From the NCBI GenBank assembly GCA_030765325.1, contig JAVCCT010000129.1, positions 1 through 5,431 on the forward strand: a stretch of 5,431 nt of DNA. The letters are read 5' to 3'. The first letter of the stretch is position 1, and every line of letters starts with the position of its first letter. Positions 1 to 5,431 of the stretch are shown in pieces. A program made the translations under genes and the position numbers. The notes under the pieces were generated by a model, which saw only the letters and a program-made list of their open reading frames with translations, was not told where the DNA came from and searched no databases. This DNA is from Candidatus Stygibacter frigidus. GTDB taxonomy: Bacteria > Cloacimonadota > Cloacimonadia > Cloacimonadales > TCS61.

Positions 1-7
1 CCAAAGA

Positions 8-253
8 ATGGCTAAAAAAATTTTAACAAAGTGGTACACTTTTCAAAGAGAATACTGGACACTTTTCAATGAATATCTACACACAATAGAAAAGTTTGTC
101 ATTGAATTATTAGAAAGTCAAGACTTTAGTTATATCTATGCTCCTGAAACATCACATGATTCAGATAGACCAGAGCGAAGAAGTTATGAAAATGTATTAC
201 TGCTTGAGAGATTAAGAGAAGCTTTGCTGGGAACTGCGAGTTCCAGCTCGTAG
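8..253 (+). pseudogene. Truncated duplicate of the HsdR N-terminus
   Basis: An 81-codon open frame whose middle part matches the start of the intact HsdR encoded downstream. Residues 26-73 align without gaps to HsdR residues 5-52. They share the blocks FVIELLE, YIYAP, SHDSDRPER and ERLREA, with 36 of 48 residues and 111 of 144 bases identical by hand count (83-226 against 2082-2225). Homology ends at base 226, where a GC-rich hairpin starts, and the frame stops soon after in a low-complexity Ser tail. None of the PD-(D/E)XK catalytic residues are included, so it cannot be a nuclease. The first 25 residues do not match HsdR and I do not recognise them. There is no convincing ribosome binding site before the ATG, and the frame is open to the left edge, so translation may begin outside the window. 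It is most likely a relic of an older or paralogous hsdR; a small expressed protein is less likely. Confidence 0.7.
226..247. repeat. GC-rich hairpin repeat (left)
   Basis: The arms are GCTGGGAACT and AGTTCC-AGC around a GCG loop, giving a 22-nt near-perfect palindrome with one unpaired base. It stands out from the AT-rich surroundings. It begins exactly at the base where similarity of the upstream frame to hsdR ends. There is no T-tract after it, so it is not a typical intrinsic terminator. Confidence 0.6.
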
Positions 254-359
254 CACTTCTGGGAATTTCTCAATATACTAAGGAATCAGTAAAATGGTAT
301 TAGGAATTTATAGTATGAAATATGAAAGAAAAGGGAAATGTTAGTTACGAAGAAAGAGA

Positions 360-383
360 AAAGCTGGAGCTTTCCACTCCCAG
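360..383. repeat. GC-rich hairpin repeat (right, inverted copy)
   Basis: CTGGAG at 364-369 pairs with CTCCCAG at 377-383 (one bulge); alternatively AAAGCT at 360-365 pairs perfectly with AGCTTT at 368-373. Its reverse complement has the same layout as the hairpin at 226-247: CTGGGA at one end and TCCAGCT at the other. The two therefore look like inverted, diverged copies of one repeat family bounding about 160 bp. This is a by-eye comparison. Confidence 0.45.
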
Positions 384-408
384 AGGAAATATATGTCAGA
401 GAAACAGG

Positions 409-436
409 TTGCTTATACTGAAAAACTTACTATATT
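409..436 (+). promoter_or_regulatory. Putative promoter of the abiE operon
   Basis: TTGCTT (409-414) and TATATT (431-436) are separated by 16 bp and resemble sigma-70 -35 and -10 boxes. A transcript would start near 442-444, about 22 bases before the antitoxin start codon. It is the best candidate in the spacer and may also drive hsdR, which has no separate promoter region. Prediction from sequence only. Confidence 0.45.
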
Positions 437-448
437 TTCGGTAAAATA
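433..448. promoter_or_regulatory. Operator-like inverted repeat
   Basis: Perfect 6-bp arms TATTTT and AAAATA flank CGGT, overlapping the presumed -10 box and transcription start. Antitoxins of the AbiEi family are known to repress their own operons by binding inverted repeats in the promoter, and the winged-helix protein encoded just downstream is the natural candidate ligand. In AT-rich DNA such a palindrome could arise by chance, so support is modest. Confidence 0.35.
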
Positions 449-451
449 ATG

Positions 452-457
452 AAGGAG
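452..457 (+). promoter_or_regulatory. Ribosome binding site of abiEi-like gene
   Basis: AAGGAG lies 8 bases before a GTG codon. It decides the GTG start at 466, because the nearby ATG at 449 is in another frame and stops after six codons. Confidence 0.7.
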
Positions 458-465
458 AATAATCT

Positions 466-1074
466 GTGAAGCACTATGAAAAGGTATTTTACTACATTGC
501 AGGTCATCGTAGGGGTTGGGTATTTTCATCAAGTGACTTAATCTACAAATTTGCACGAAAAGAAGCAGATACAAGCTTGAAATATCTGGTAAAAAAGGGG
601 AAGATTCGGAGGATCAACCGGGGATTGTATGATTACCCAAAATATAGCGATTTACTAAATCAGAATTTAAGTCCTGATATCGATCAGGTAGCGAGAGCTT
701 ATGCACGCAAGTTTAACTGGCGAATAGAAATATCGGGTGAGAGTGCTCTTAATATTTTAGGGATATCAACTCAAGTACCAGGTCGCTATGTTTATTTGAG
801 TGATGGACCCAATAGAAGCTATGATGTTTTAGGAACTACTTTGGAGTTTAGAAAATCGGCATTAAAGGGAATTGGTTTCAAAAATAAGGAAAGTTCGTTA
901 CTTATTCAGGGTTTACAATCATTAGGTAAGGCTCATATAACTCAAGAAATCATTAAGAAGTTAAGATTGCAAATAGACCCTAAACTGTATAATAAGATTT
1001 TGAAGGATGCAAAAGTCACTAAAATCTGGATTTATGAAATAATAAAAGAAGTCTGCCATGAGGAGGAATTGTGA
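466..1074 (+). CDS. abiEi: AbiEi-like (DUF6088-type) type IV antitoxin
   Basis: A 202-residue protein that I take to be the antitoxin and autorepressor of the toxin encoded next to it. Residues 20-59 form a winged-helix DNA-binding region: SSSDLIYKFA, then SLKYLVKKGKIRRINRGLY, the usual helix-turn-helix plus wing ending in R-G-L-Y. The remainder (about 65-195) fits the AbiEi-type C-terminal domain, with the family-like ISGESALNILGIST and VYLSDGPNR segments. Start is GTG, with AAGGAG 8 bases upstream. Its TGA stop overlaps the GTG start of the toxin by 4 bp, the classic antitoxin-first arrangement with translational coupling. From family knowledge, type IV antitoxins counteract the toxin's effect without the stable protein sequestration typical of type II systems, and repress their own promoter. 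Family assignment rests on remembered sequence patterns and the partner gene; I am confident of the role and less of the exact subfamily. Confidence 0.85.
   Translation: MKHYEKVFYYIAGHRRGWVFSSSDLIYKFARKEADTSLKYLVKKGKIRRINRGLYDYPKYSDLLNQNLSPDIDQVARAYARKFNWRIEISGESALNILGISTQVPGRYVYLSDGPNRSYDVLGTTLEFRKSALKGIGFKNKESSLLIQGLQSLGKAHITQEIIKKLRLQIDPKLYNKILKDAKVTKIWIYEIIKEVCHEEEL
1061..1066 (+). promoter_or_regulatory. Ribosome binding site of abiEii toxin gene
   Basis: AGGAGG inside the 3' end of the antitoxin gene, only 4 bases before the GTG at 1071. The spacing is short, but the Shine-Dalgarno match is perfect. No upstream in-frame ATG competes, since the ATG at 1058 is in another frame. Confidence 0.65.
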
Positions 1075-2063
1075 ATTCAATAGCTAATCTTTCAGAAAAA
1101 GAGCGAGAAGATCTATTTCGAGAAACAGCAAGCAGGAAACATATCACCAATGCTGTTGTGGAAAAGGATTTCTGGGTAGTCTGGTCTCTTGACAAAATAT
1201 TTTCACATAGCCTTCTGGGTGCTAATCTGAAGTTCAAAGGTGGAACCAGTCTATCAAAGATTTATGGACTAATTGAGAGATTTTCTGAGGATATAGATTT
1301 GATACTAAATTGGGATTTATTAACAACAGAAGATCCTCTTGAAAAAAGATCCAATACAAAGCAGGCAAAATTCAATATTGAACTAAATGAGAAAGCAAAG
1401 AAATACATAAAGAGCGAGCTATTACCAATAGTATCAGATATTCTTAAGCCTCATTGCAAGTGCCGGATAAAACAAGATGATGGTTTCTCAATAGAAATTG
1501 ATTATCCTTCCAGTTTCAGAGATTCTGCAATATTACCACATATTTTATTGGAAATAGGACCATTAGCAATGTGGGATCCTTCCCGGGATTTTACTATCAT
1601 GTCATACTCAGCACAGGAATTTCCTGAGTTATTTGAAAACCCAACATGCAAGGTGATAGCAATATTTGCAGAAAGAACTTTTTGGGAAAAAGCCACTATT
1701 TTGCATCAACAGGCAAATCGTGCAGCAGATAAGCCTATCCCATCACGTTATTCCAGGCATTATTATGATCTGGCAATGATGGCTCAATCAGGTATTAAGG
1801 ATAAAGCCTTGGATAATATAAGCTTGCTAAAGAATGTAATTGAGTTTAAACAAAGGTTTTACTCCTGTAAGTGGGCGCAATATGAAAAGGCATTACCTGG
1901 AACTTTTAAGTTAATTCCTCCAGAATACAGAATTAAGGAGTTAAAAAAAGATTACATTGCAATGCAAAATATGATTTACGGAGAAAGAATTGAGATTGAT
2001 GAATTATTAAACAGATTAAAAAAATTAGAGGATGAAATTAATAATCTGGAAGTGAGTAGATAA
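1071..2063 (+). CDS. abiEii: AbiEii/AbiGii-family nucleotidyltransferase toxin
   Basis: A 330-residue protein of the AbiEii (DUF1814) branch of the nucleotidyltransferase fold, the toxin of a type IV toxin-antitoxin pair and, in studied relatives, an abortive phage-infection effector that halts growth by nucleotidyl transfer. Landmarks in order: EKDFWVVWSLDKIF at 31-44; the glycine motif KGGTSLSK at 56-63; the metal-binding SEDIDL at 72-77, with Asp74 and Asp76 as the DxD pair; ERTFWEKATILH at 201-212, holding a conserved Lys207; and SRHYYDLA at 228-235. All are intact, so it should be active. The C-terminus (about 285-330) is charged and probably helical or coiled coil. It is translationally coupled to the antitoxin through a GTGA overlap. 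Its stop codon lies in the same frame as, and 6 bases from, the hsdR start. The exact target (tRNA or nucleotide substrate) cannot be read from sequence. Confidence 0.92.
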   Translation: MNSIANLSEKEREDLFRETASRKHITNAVVEKDFWVVWSLDKIFSHSLLGANLKFKGGTSLSKIYGLIERFSEDIDLILNWDLLTTEDPLEKRSNTKQAKFNIELNEKAKKYIKSELLPIVSDILKPHCKCRIKQDDGFSIEIDYPSSFRDSAILPHILLEIGPLAMWDPSRDFTIMSYSAQEFPELFENPTCKVIAIFAERTFWEKATILHQQANRAADKPIPSRYSRHYYDLAMMAQSGIKDKALDNISLLKNVIEFKQRFYSCKWAQYEKALPGTFKLIPPEYRIKELKKDYIAMQNMIYGERIEIDELLNRLKKLEDEINNLEVSR

Positions 2064-2069
2064 ATCATA

Positions 2070-5000
2070 ATGATAGAAAACACAGTAGAAGATTTTGTAA
2101 TAGAATTATTAGAAGAGCAGGGATACCATTATATCTATGCTCCAGACATCTCTCATGATAGTGATAGACCAGAACGAAAAAGTTATGAAGATGTATTACT
2201 GATAGAGAGGTTGAGAGAAGCAGTTAGCAGAATTAATTCGGGTGTACCTTTTGAGGCACAGAAAGAGGCGATAAAGGAAATAGAGAGGTTACATTCCCCG
2301 GAACTGATTGCTAATAATGAGAGTTTTCATCGGATGCTGACAGAAGGGATAAATGTGACTTATCAAAAGGGAGGACAGCAGCGGGGTGATCTGGTGTGGC
2401 TGGTGGATTTTGAGGAGCCATTAAATAATGACTTTGTGGTTGCTAATCAATTTACTGTAATAGAGAATGGGGTAAATAAAAGACCTGATGTGATAATATT
2501 TATCAATGGGTTACCATTGGTGGTGATAGAGCTAAAGAATCCGACTGATGAGAATGCTACTATCAGGTCAGCATATAAGCAATTGCAGACTTATAAGGCG
2601 ATGATACCGGGTTTATTTACTTATAATGGATTTATGGTAATATCTGATGGACTTGAAGCAAAGTCAGGTTCATTATCAGCAGGATTTAGCAGGTTTATGT
2701 CGTGGCCTGTCTGCGTGGGACGCACAGGCGGGGCTGTCAATGTGGGACGCACAGGCGGGGCTGTCAATGTGGGTCGCACAGGCGGGGAGGAATCATTCTA
2801 TTACAATAAGTATTTTACTTATGTGATAGAGTGTGAGGATGGGAGTTTATATATTGGTCAAACTTCAAATTTAATGAATCGATGGGAACAACATGTTACA
2901 GGTAAAGGTGCTGATTGGACTAAAAGTCATAAACCATTACGCATAATACATCATGAGGTATTTTTAACTCGAGAGGAAGCCGTACGAAGAGAGAAAGAAT
3001 TAAAAACAGGTTTTGGCAGAAAATGGATAAAAAGAGAAATTAAGGCTGGAAGAAATAAACCATATTATTTAAACAGTGATATTGAGATTAAAGCATCCAA
3101 GAAATCAGATACTACTACCTGGCATACAGGATACATCTCTGAATTAGAAACGCTAATCAAAGGGATGTTGAATAAGGCAACTTTACTGGACTTGATCAGG
3201 CATTTTATTGTGTTTGATAAATCCAGGAAGGAAGATGCTGAAACTGGGATAACTACAATATCCACCGTGAAAAAACTGGCAGCTTACCATCAATATTATG
3301 CAGTGAATAAAGCAGTGGAATCCACCTTAAAGGCAGCAGGAGAAAATGGCAACCGTAAAGGTGGCGTGGTCTGGCATACTCAAGGATCGGGGAAATCTTT
3401 ATCCATGGTGTTTTTTGCTGGTAAAATAGTGCTGGCACTTGATAATCCTACAATAGTAGTGATAACAGACCGTAATGATCTTGATGATCAGTTATTTGAT
3501 ACTTTTGGTTCATCTAAGCAATTACTGCGTCAAGAGCCTAAGCAGGCACAAAATCGGCAGCATTTGAAGGAACTTCTTAAAGTTGCTTCGGGTGGCGTGG
3601 TATTTTCTACTATTCATAAATTTAATCCTGAAGAAGGTAATGTATATGAAACCTTATCAAAGCGGCGGAATATAGTAGTGATAGCTGATGAGGCACATAG
3701 AACGCAATATGGCTTCAAGGCAAGAATAATTGATGATAAGGATGAGGATGGAAATGTAATTGGTAAAAAGACCGTATATGGACTGGCAAAATATCTGCGG
3801 GATGCTTTGCCGAATGCTACCTATCTGGGCTTTACGGGCACACCGATAGAAAAGGAAGATAAGAATACTCCGGCTGTATTTGGGAGTTATATTGATATTT
3901 ATGATATTGCTCAATCTGTGGAAGATGGGGCAACTGTGCATATATTTTATGAGAGCAGGCTGGCAAAGATAGCTTTGAGTGATAAGGGTAAAAAGCTGAT
4001 AGATGATCTGGAAACTGACCTTATTGAAGAAGACCTGAGCACTACTCAGAAATATAAAGCAAAATGGACACAACTGGAAGCACTTATCGGCAGTGAGAAT
4101 AGAATAAAGAAGATAGCCAGAGATATCATCAATCATTTTGAGCTGAGGCAGGAAGTATTTGAAGGGAAAGGGATGATCGTGAGCATGTCCCGCCGGATAG
4201 CTGCTGAGCTTTTTAATGAGATAATAAACATTAAACCTGTGTGGTATTCTGAGGAACTGCATAAGGGCAAGATCAAGGTGGTGATGACTAGTACATCTTC
4301 TGATGGACCCGTATTAGCCAGGCTGCATACAACTAAGGATCAGAGGCGAATATTAGCAGACAGGATGCGTGATCCTGATGATGAATTAGAGCTGGTGATC
4401 GTTTGTGATATGTGGCTTACGGGGTTTGATGTTCCCAGCTTGCATACGCTATATATTGATAAACCGATGAAAGGTCATAACCTGATGCAGGCAATAGCGC
4501 GAGTGAATAGGGTTTATAAAGATAAAGAGGGTGGCTTGATAGTTGATTATCTGGGGATAGCGTCTGACCTTAAAACCGCACTTTCTTTTTATTCTGATTC
4601 TGGCGGAAGGGGTGACCCATTATTACCGCAGCAGCAGGCAGTTAATCTTATGCTTGAGAAGCTGGAAGTGGTATCAGCGATGTTTCATGGCTTTGCTTAT
4701 GAAGAATATTTTGACGCTGATACCTCAAAGAAGCTGGCTATTATCCTGGCAGCAGAAGAACATATCTTAGGCTTAGAAGAAGGCAAGAAACGATATGTGC
4801 GGGAAGTGACGGCACTATCAAGAGCTTTTGCCATTGCCATACCGCATGAGCAGGCAATGGACGTGAAAGATGAAGTAGCTTTATTTCAGGCAGTCAAAGC
4901 CAGACTGGTGAAATTTGAAGCAGCAGGCAGTGGCAGAACTGATCAAGAGATAGAAACAGCTATCCGGCAGGTAATAGATCAGGCGCTGGTAACAGAGAAA

Positions 5001-5431
5001 GTGATTGATATATTTGATGCTGCCGGGATAAAGAAACCTAATATCTCGATAATGTCAGAAGAGTTTTTATTAGAACTCAAGGGTATGAAGCATAAGAATA
5101 TTGCTTTAGAAGTATTGAGGAAGCTATTAAATGATGAGATAAAAGCACGCGCAAAGACTAATCTGGTGAAAAGCAGGTCACTGATGGAGATGCTGGAAGA
5201 ATCTATTAAGAAATATCAGAATAAGATACTTACTGCTGCGGAAGTGATTGATGAACTTATCAGGCTGAGTAAAGATATTGTGAAGATAGATAAAGAAGCA
5301 GAGGAGATGCATTTCTCCAAGTTTGAATATGCTTTTTATTCTGCTGTGGCTAATAATGAAAGTGCCCGGGAACTGATGCAGAAAGACAAATTACGGGAAC
5401 TGGCAGTTGTATTAACAAAAAGAGTACAGAG
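2070..5431 (+). CDS. hsdR: Type I restriction subunit HsdR carrying a GIY-YIG insertion (3' end outside window)
   Basis: The restriction and translocation subunit of a Type I restriction-modification enzyme, which works with HsdM and HsdS to pump and cut unmodified DNA. The frame is open for 1120 codons to the window edge. Residues 1-212 are the HSDR_N nuclease: Asp140 in RPD, Glu154 and Lys156 in VIELK, and the Q171-x3-Y175 motif. Residues 213-340 are an in-frame insertion absent from ordinary HsdR (see separate entries). Normal sequence resumes at 341, with ELETLIKGML and LLDLIRHFIVF. Motor motifs: Walker A TQGSGKS (Lys442), DEAH 540-543, TGTP 589-592, TGFDVP from 784 and QAIARVNR 807-814. 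A helical C-terminal region follows. Without the insert the visible part is about 992 residues, close to full HsdR length, so only a few dozen residues are probably missing. ATG 2070 is the only sensible start: the same frame has the toxin's stop at 2061-2063. The ribosome binding site is weak, implying coupling to abiEii. All catalytic motifs are present. Confidence 0.95.
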   Translation, partial: MIENTVEDFVIELLEEQGYHYIYAPDISHDSDRPERKSYEDVLLIERLREAVSRINSGVPFEAQKEAIKEIERLHSPELIANNESFHRMLTEGINVTYQKGGQQRGDLVWLVDFEEPLNNDFVVANQFTVIENGVNKRPDVIIFINGLPLVVIELKNPTDENATIRSAYKQLQTYKAMIPGLFTYNGFMVISDGLEAKSGSLSAGFSRFMSWPVCVGRTGGAVNVGRTGGAVNVGRTGGEESFYYNKYFTYVIECEDGSLYIGQTSNLMNRWEQHVTGKGADWTKSHKPLRIIHHEVFLTREEAVRREKELKTGFGRKWIKREIKAGRNKPYYLNSDIEIKASKKSDTTTWHTGYISELETLIKGMLNKATLLDLIRHFIVFDKSRKEDAETGITTISTVKKLAAYHQYYAVNKAVESTLKAAGENGNRKGGVVWHTQGSGKSLSMVFFAGKIVLALDNPTIVVITDRNDLDDQLFDTFGSSKQLLRQEPKQAQNRQHLKELLKVASGGVVFSTIHKFNPEEGNVYETLSKRRNIVVIADEAHRTQYGFKARIIDDKDEDGNVIGKKTVYGLAKYLRDALPNATYLGFTGTPIEKEDKNTPAVFGSYIDIYDIAQSVEDGATVHIFYESRLAKIALSDKGKKLIDDLETDLIEEDLSTTQKYKAKWTQLEALIGSENRIKKIARDIINHFELRQEVFEGKGMIVSMSRRIAAELFNEIINIKPVWYSEELHKGKIKVVMTSTSSDGPVLARLHTTKDQRRILADRMRDPDDELELVIVCDMWLTGFDVPSLHTLYIDKPMKGHNLMQAIARVNRVYKDKEGGLIVDYLGIASDLKTALSFYSDSGGRGDPLLPQQQAVNLMLEKLEVVSAMFHGFAYEEYFDADTSKKLAIILAAEEHILGLEEGKKRYVREVTALSRAFAIAIPHEQAMDVKDEVALFQAVKARLVKFEAAGSGRTDQEIETAIRQVIDQALVTEKVIDIFDAAGIKKPNISIMSEEFLLELKGMKHKNIALEVLRKLLNDEIKARAKTNLVKSRSLMEMLEESIKKYQNKILTAAEVIDELIRLSKDIVKIDKEAEEMHFSKFEYAFYSAVANNESARELMQKDKLRELAVVLTKRVQ
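2705..2729. repeat. Imperfect palindrome at the insertion's left end
   Basis: GCCTGT-ct-GCGT pairs with ACGC-ACAGGC across a GGG loop, with two unpaired bases in the left arm. It begins at the last base of the Trp212 codon, where normal HsdR sequence is interrupted. It is strongly GC-rich compared with the flanks. Confidence 0.7.
2707..2787 (+). repeat. Three tandem 27-bp GC-rich units inside hsdR
   Basis: Three head-to-tail copies lie at 2707-2733, 2734-2760 and 2761-2787. Each has the core GTGGGACGCACAGGCGGGG preceded by CTGTCAAT. Copy 1 differs from copy 2 at three adjacent bases (TGC for AAT), and copy 3 differs from copy 2 by one base (GGGTCGC for GGGACGC). The period is a multiple of three, so the frame is kept and the peptide VGRTGGAVN recurs. 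The repeats form the front of the 128-codon insertion and probably encode a flexible Gly-rich linker between the restriction nuclease and the GIY-YIG domain. Confidence 0.9.
2799..3047 (+). other. GIY-YIG endonuclease domain within HsdR
   Basis: HsdR residues 244-326 form a complete, compact GIY-YIG nuclease of the single-domain (UPF0213/YhbQ-like) type. The first strand carries TYV (Tyr251) in place of GIY, followed by ECEDGSLYIGQT with YIG at 261-263. The helix has NRWEQH with the presumed catalytic Arg271. Then come GKGADWTKSHKPL and FLTREEAVRREKELK, holding the presumed metal-binding Glu308, and a closing GFGRKWIKREI. The order and spacing are those of free-standing family members of about 80-100 residues, and no key residue is lost, so the domain is potentially active. 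It has no stop and no good start of its own, so it is made only as part of HsdR. It could be a selfish nuclease that spreads the insertion, or a second cutting domain of the restriction enzyme. Confidence 0.92.

Larger units (their letters stand above)
254..465. other. AT-rich spacer with repeat remnant and leader
   Basis: No credible coding frame is visible in this stretch. Bases 254-358 are AT-rich with only short open frames and direct repeats of GGAATTT. A second hairpin lies at 360-383. The last 60 bases hold the presumed abiE promoter, a small palindrome and the ribosome binding site of the antitoxin gene. The spacer probably combines debris of a small palindromic element with the regulatory region of the toxin-antitoxin cassette. 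Confidence 0.5.
2706..3089 (+). mobile_element. In-frame 384-bp insertion in hsdR (repeats plus GIY-YIG)
   Basis: HsdR family sequence reads FSRFMSW up to residue 212 and, from experience of the family, should continue directly with a Lys and a variable linker into ELETLIKG. Here W212 and K341 are separated by 128 foreign residues. Bounds are therefore about 2706-3089, uncertain by a few codons on the right. The length is an exact multiple of three, with no stops or frameshift. Its composition starts very GC-rich and then becomes AT-rich. No inverted terminal repeats, target duplication, transposase or intein splicing motifs are visible. Calling it mobile is inference from its foreign nature, repeat content and nuclease. 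Confidence 0.6.

Noticed and set aside
83..226. Recent long target-site duplication created by insertion of the abiE genes
   Set aside because: About 23% of bases differ between the two copies, too much for a recent event. An old duplication or a different hsdR source remains possible and is kept as a finding.
226..247. Intrinsic terminator
   Set aside because: The stem is reasonable but is not followed by a run of T in either direction.
1019..1237. Minus-strand open frame across the abiEi/abiEii junction
   Set aside because: It overlaps two well-supported genes on the other strand and has no recognisable features.
2707..2787. Tandem repeats as a CRISPR array
   Set aside because: The units are directly adjacent with no unique spacers, there are only three, and they are translated within hsdR.
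2769..3047. Independent translation of the GIY-YIG domain from the GTG at 2769, behind a purine-rich AGGCGGGG
   Set aside because: That GTG is just one of three repeat copies with the same context and there is no stop after the domain, so a separate small nuclease cannot be made.
2706..3089. Intein or group I intron carrying a GIY-YIG homing nuclease
   Set aside because: There are no intein splicing blocks: no Cys/Ser at the first residue and no His-Asn at the right end. The nuclease fills nearly all of the 384 bases, leaving too little for a group I intron core, and the frame reads straight through.
3657..4262. 201-codon minus-strand open frame
   Set aside because: It lies antisense to the HsdR motor region, which has clear helicase motifs. 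Its Leu/Ile/Tyr-rich composition is what an antisense shadow of this gene gives, and it resembles no family I know.

Overview
The window is an accessory defence locus from an AT-rich bacterium. All supportable genes are on the plus strand. It contains the 5' part of a Type I restriction gene (hsdR, running off the right edge), a two-gene AbiE-type (type IV) toxin-antitoxin cassette directly in front of it, and a broken second copy of the hsdR 5' end at the left edge. Nothing here fixes the phylum. The AT-rich codons combined with short GC-rich palindromic repeats inside and between genes suggest an uncultured anaerobe of the Cloacimonadota kind, but that is an impression, not evidence.

Left part (1-465): a short open frame holds 48 codons homologous to HsdR residues 5-52 (about 77% nucleotide and 75% amino-acid identity by hand alignment with the intact copy). 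The homology stops exactly where a GC-rich hairpin begins at 226, and the frame ends at 253. A second hairpin near 360-383 resembles the first in inverted orientation, so 226-383 may be a small palindromic element or its remains. A plausible promoter and an operator-like palindrome follow (409-448).

Middle (466-2063): an AbiEi-like (DUF6088-type) antitoxin with an N-terminal winged helix overlaps by 4 bp an AbiEii-family nucleotidyltransferase toxin. The toxin has its GGTS and DxD motifs intact. Its stop codon is followed after only two codons, in the same frame, by the hsdR start, so the three genes probably share a transcript.

Right part (2070-5431): HsdR has an intact PD-(D/E)XK nuclease, intact SF2 motor motifs and most of the C-terminal helical region. 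The most unusual feature is a 128-codon in-frame insertion (about 2706-3089) in the linker between nuclease and motor. It consists of three tandem copies of a 27-bp GC-rich palindromic unit followed by a complete GIY-YIG nuclease domain with its key residues present. No stop or frameshift results, so the gene appears to encode a two-nuclease Type I restriction subunit. This looks like a nuclease-bearing element that inserts into coding sequence while keeping the frame. hsdM and hsdS are not in the window and would be expected outside it.
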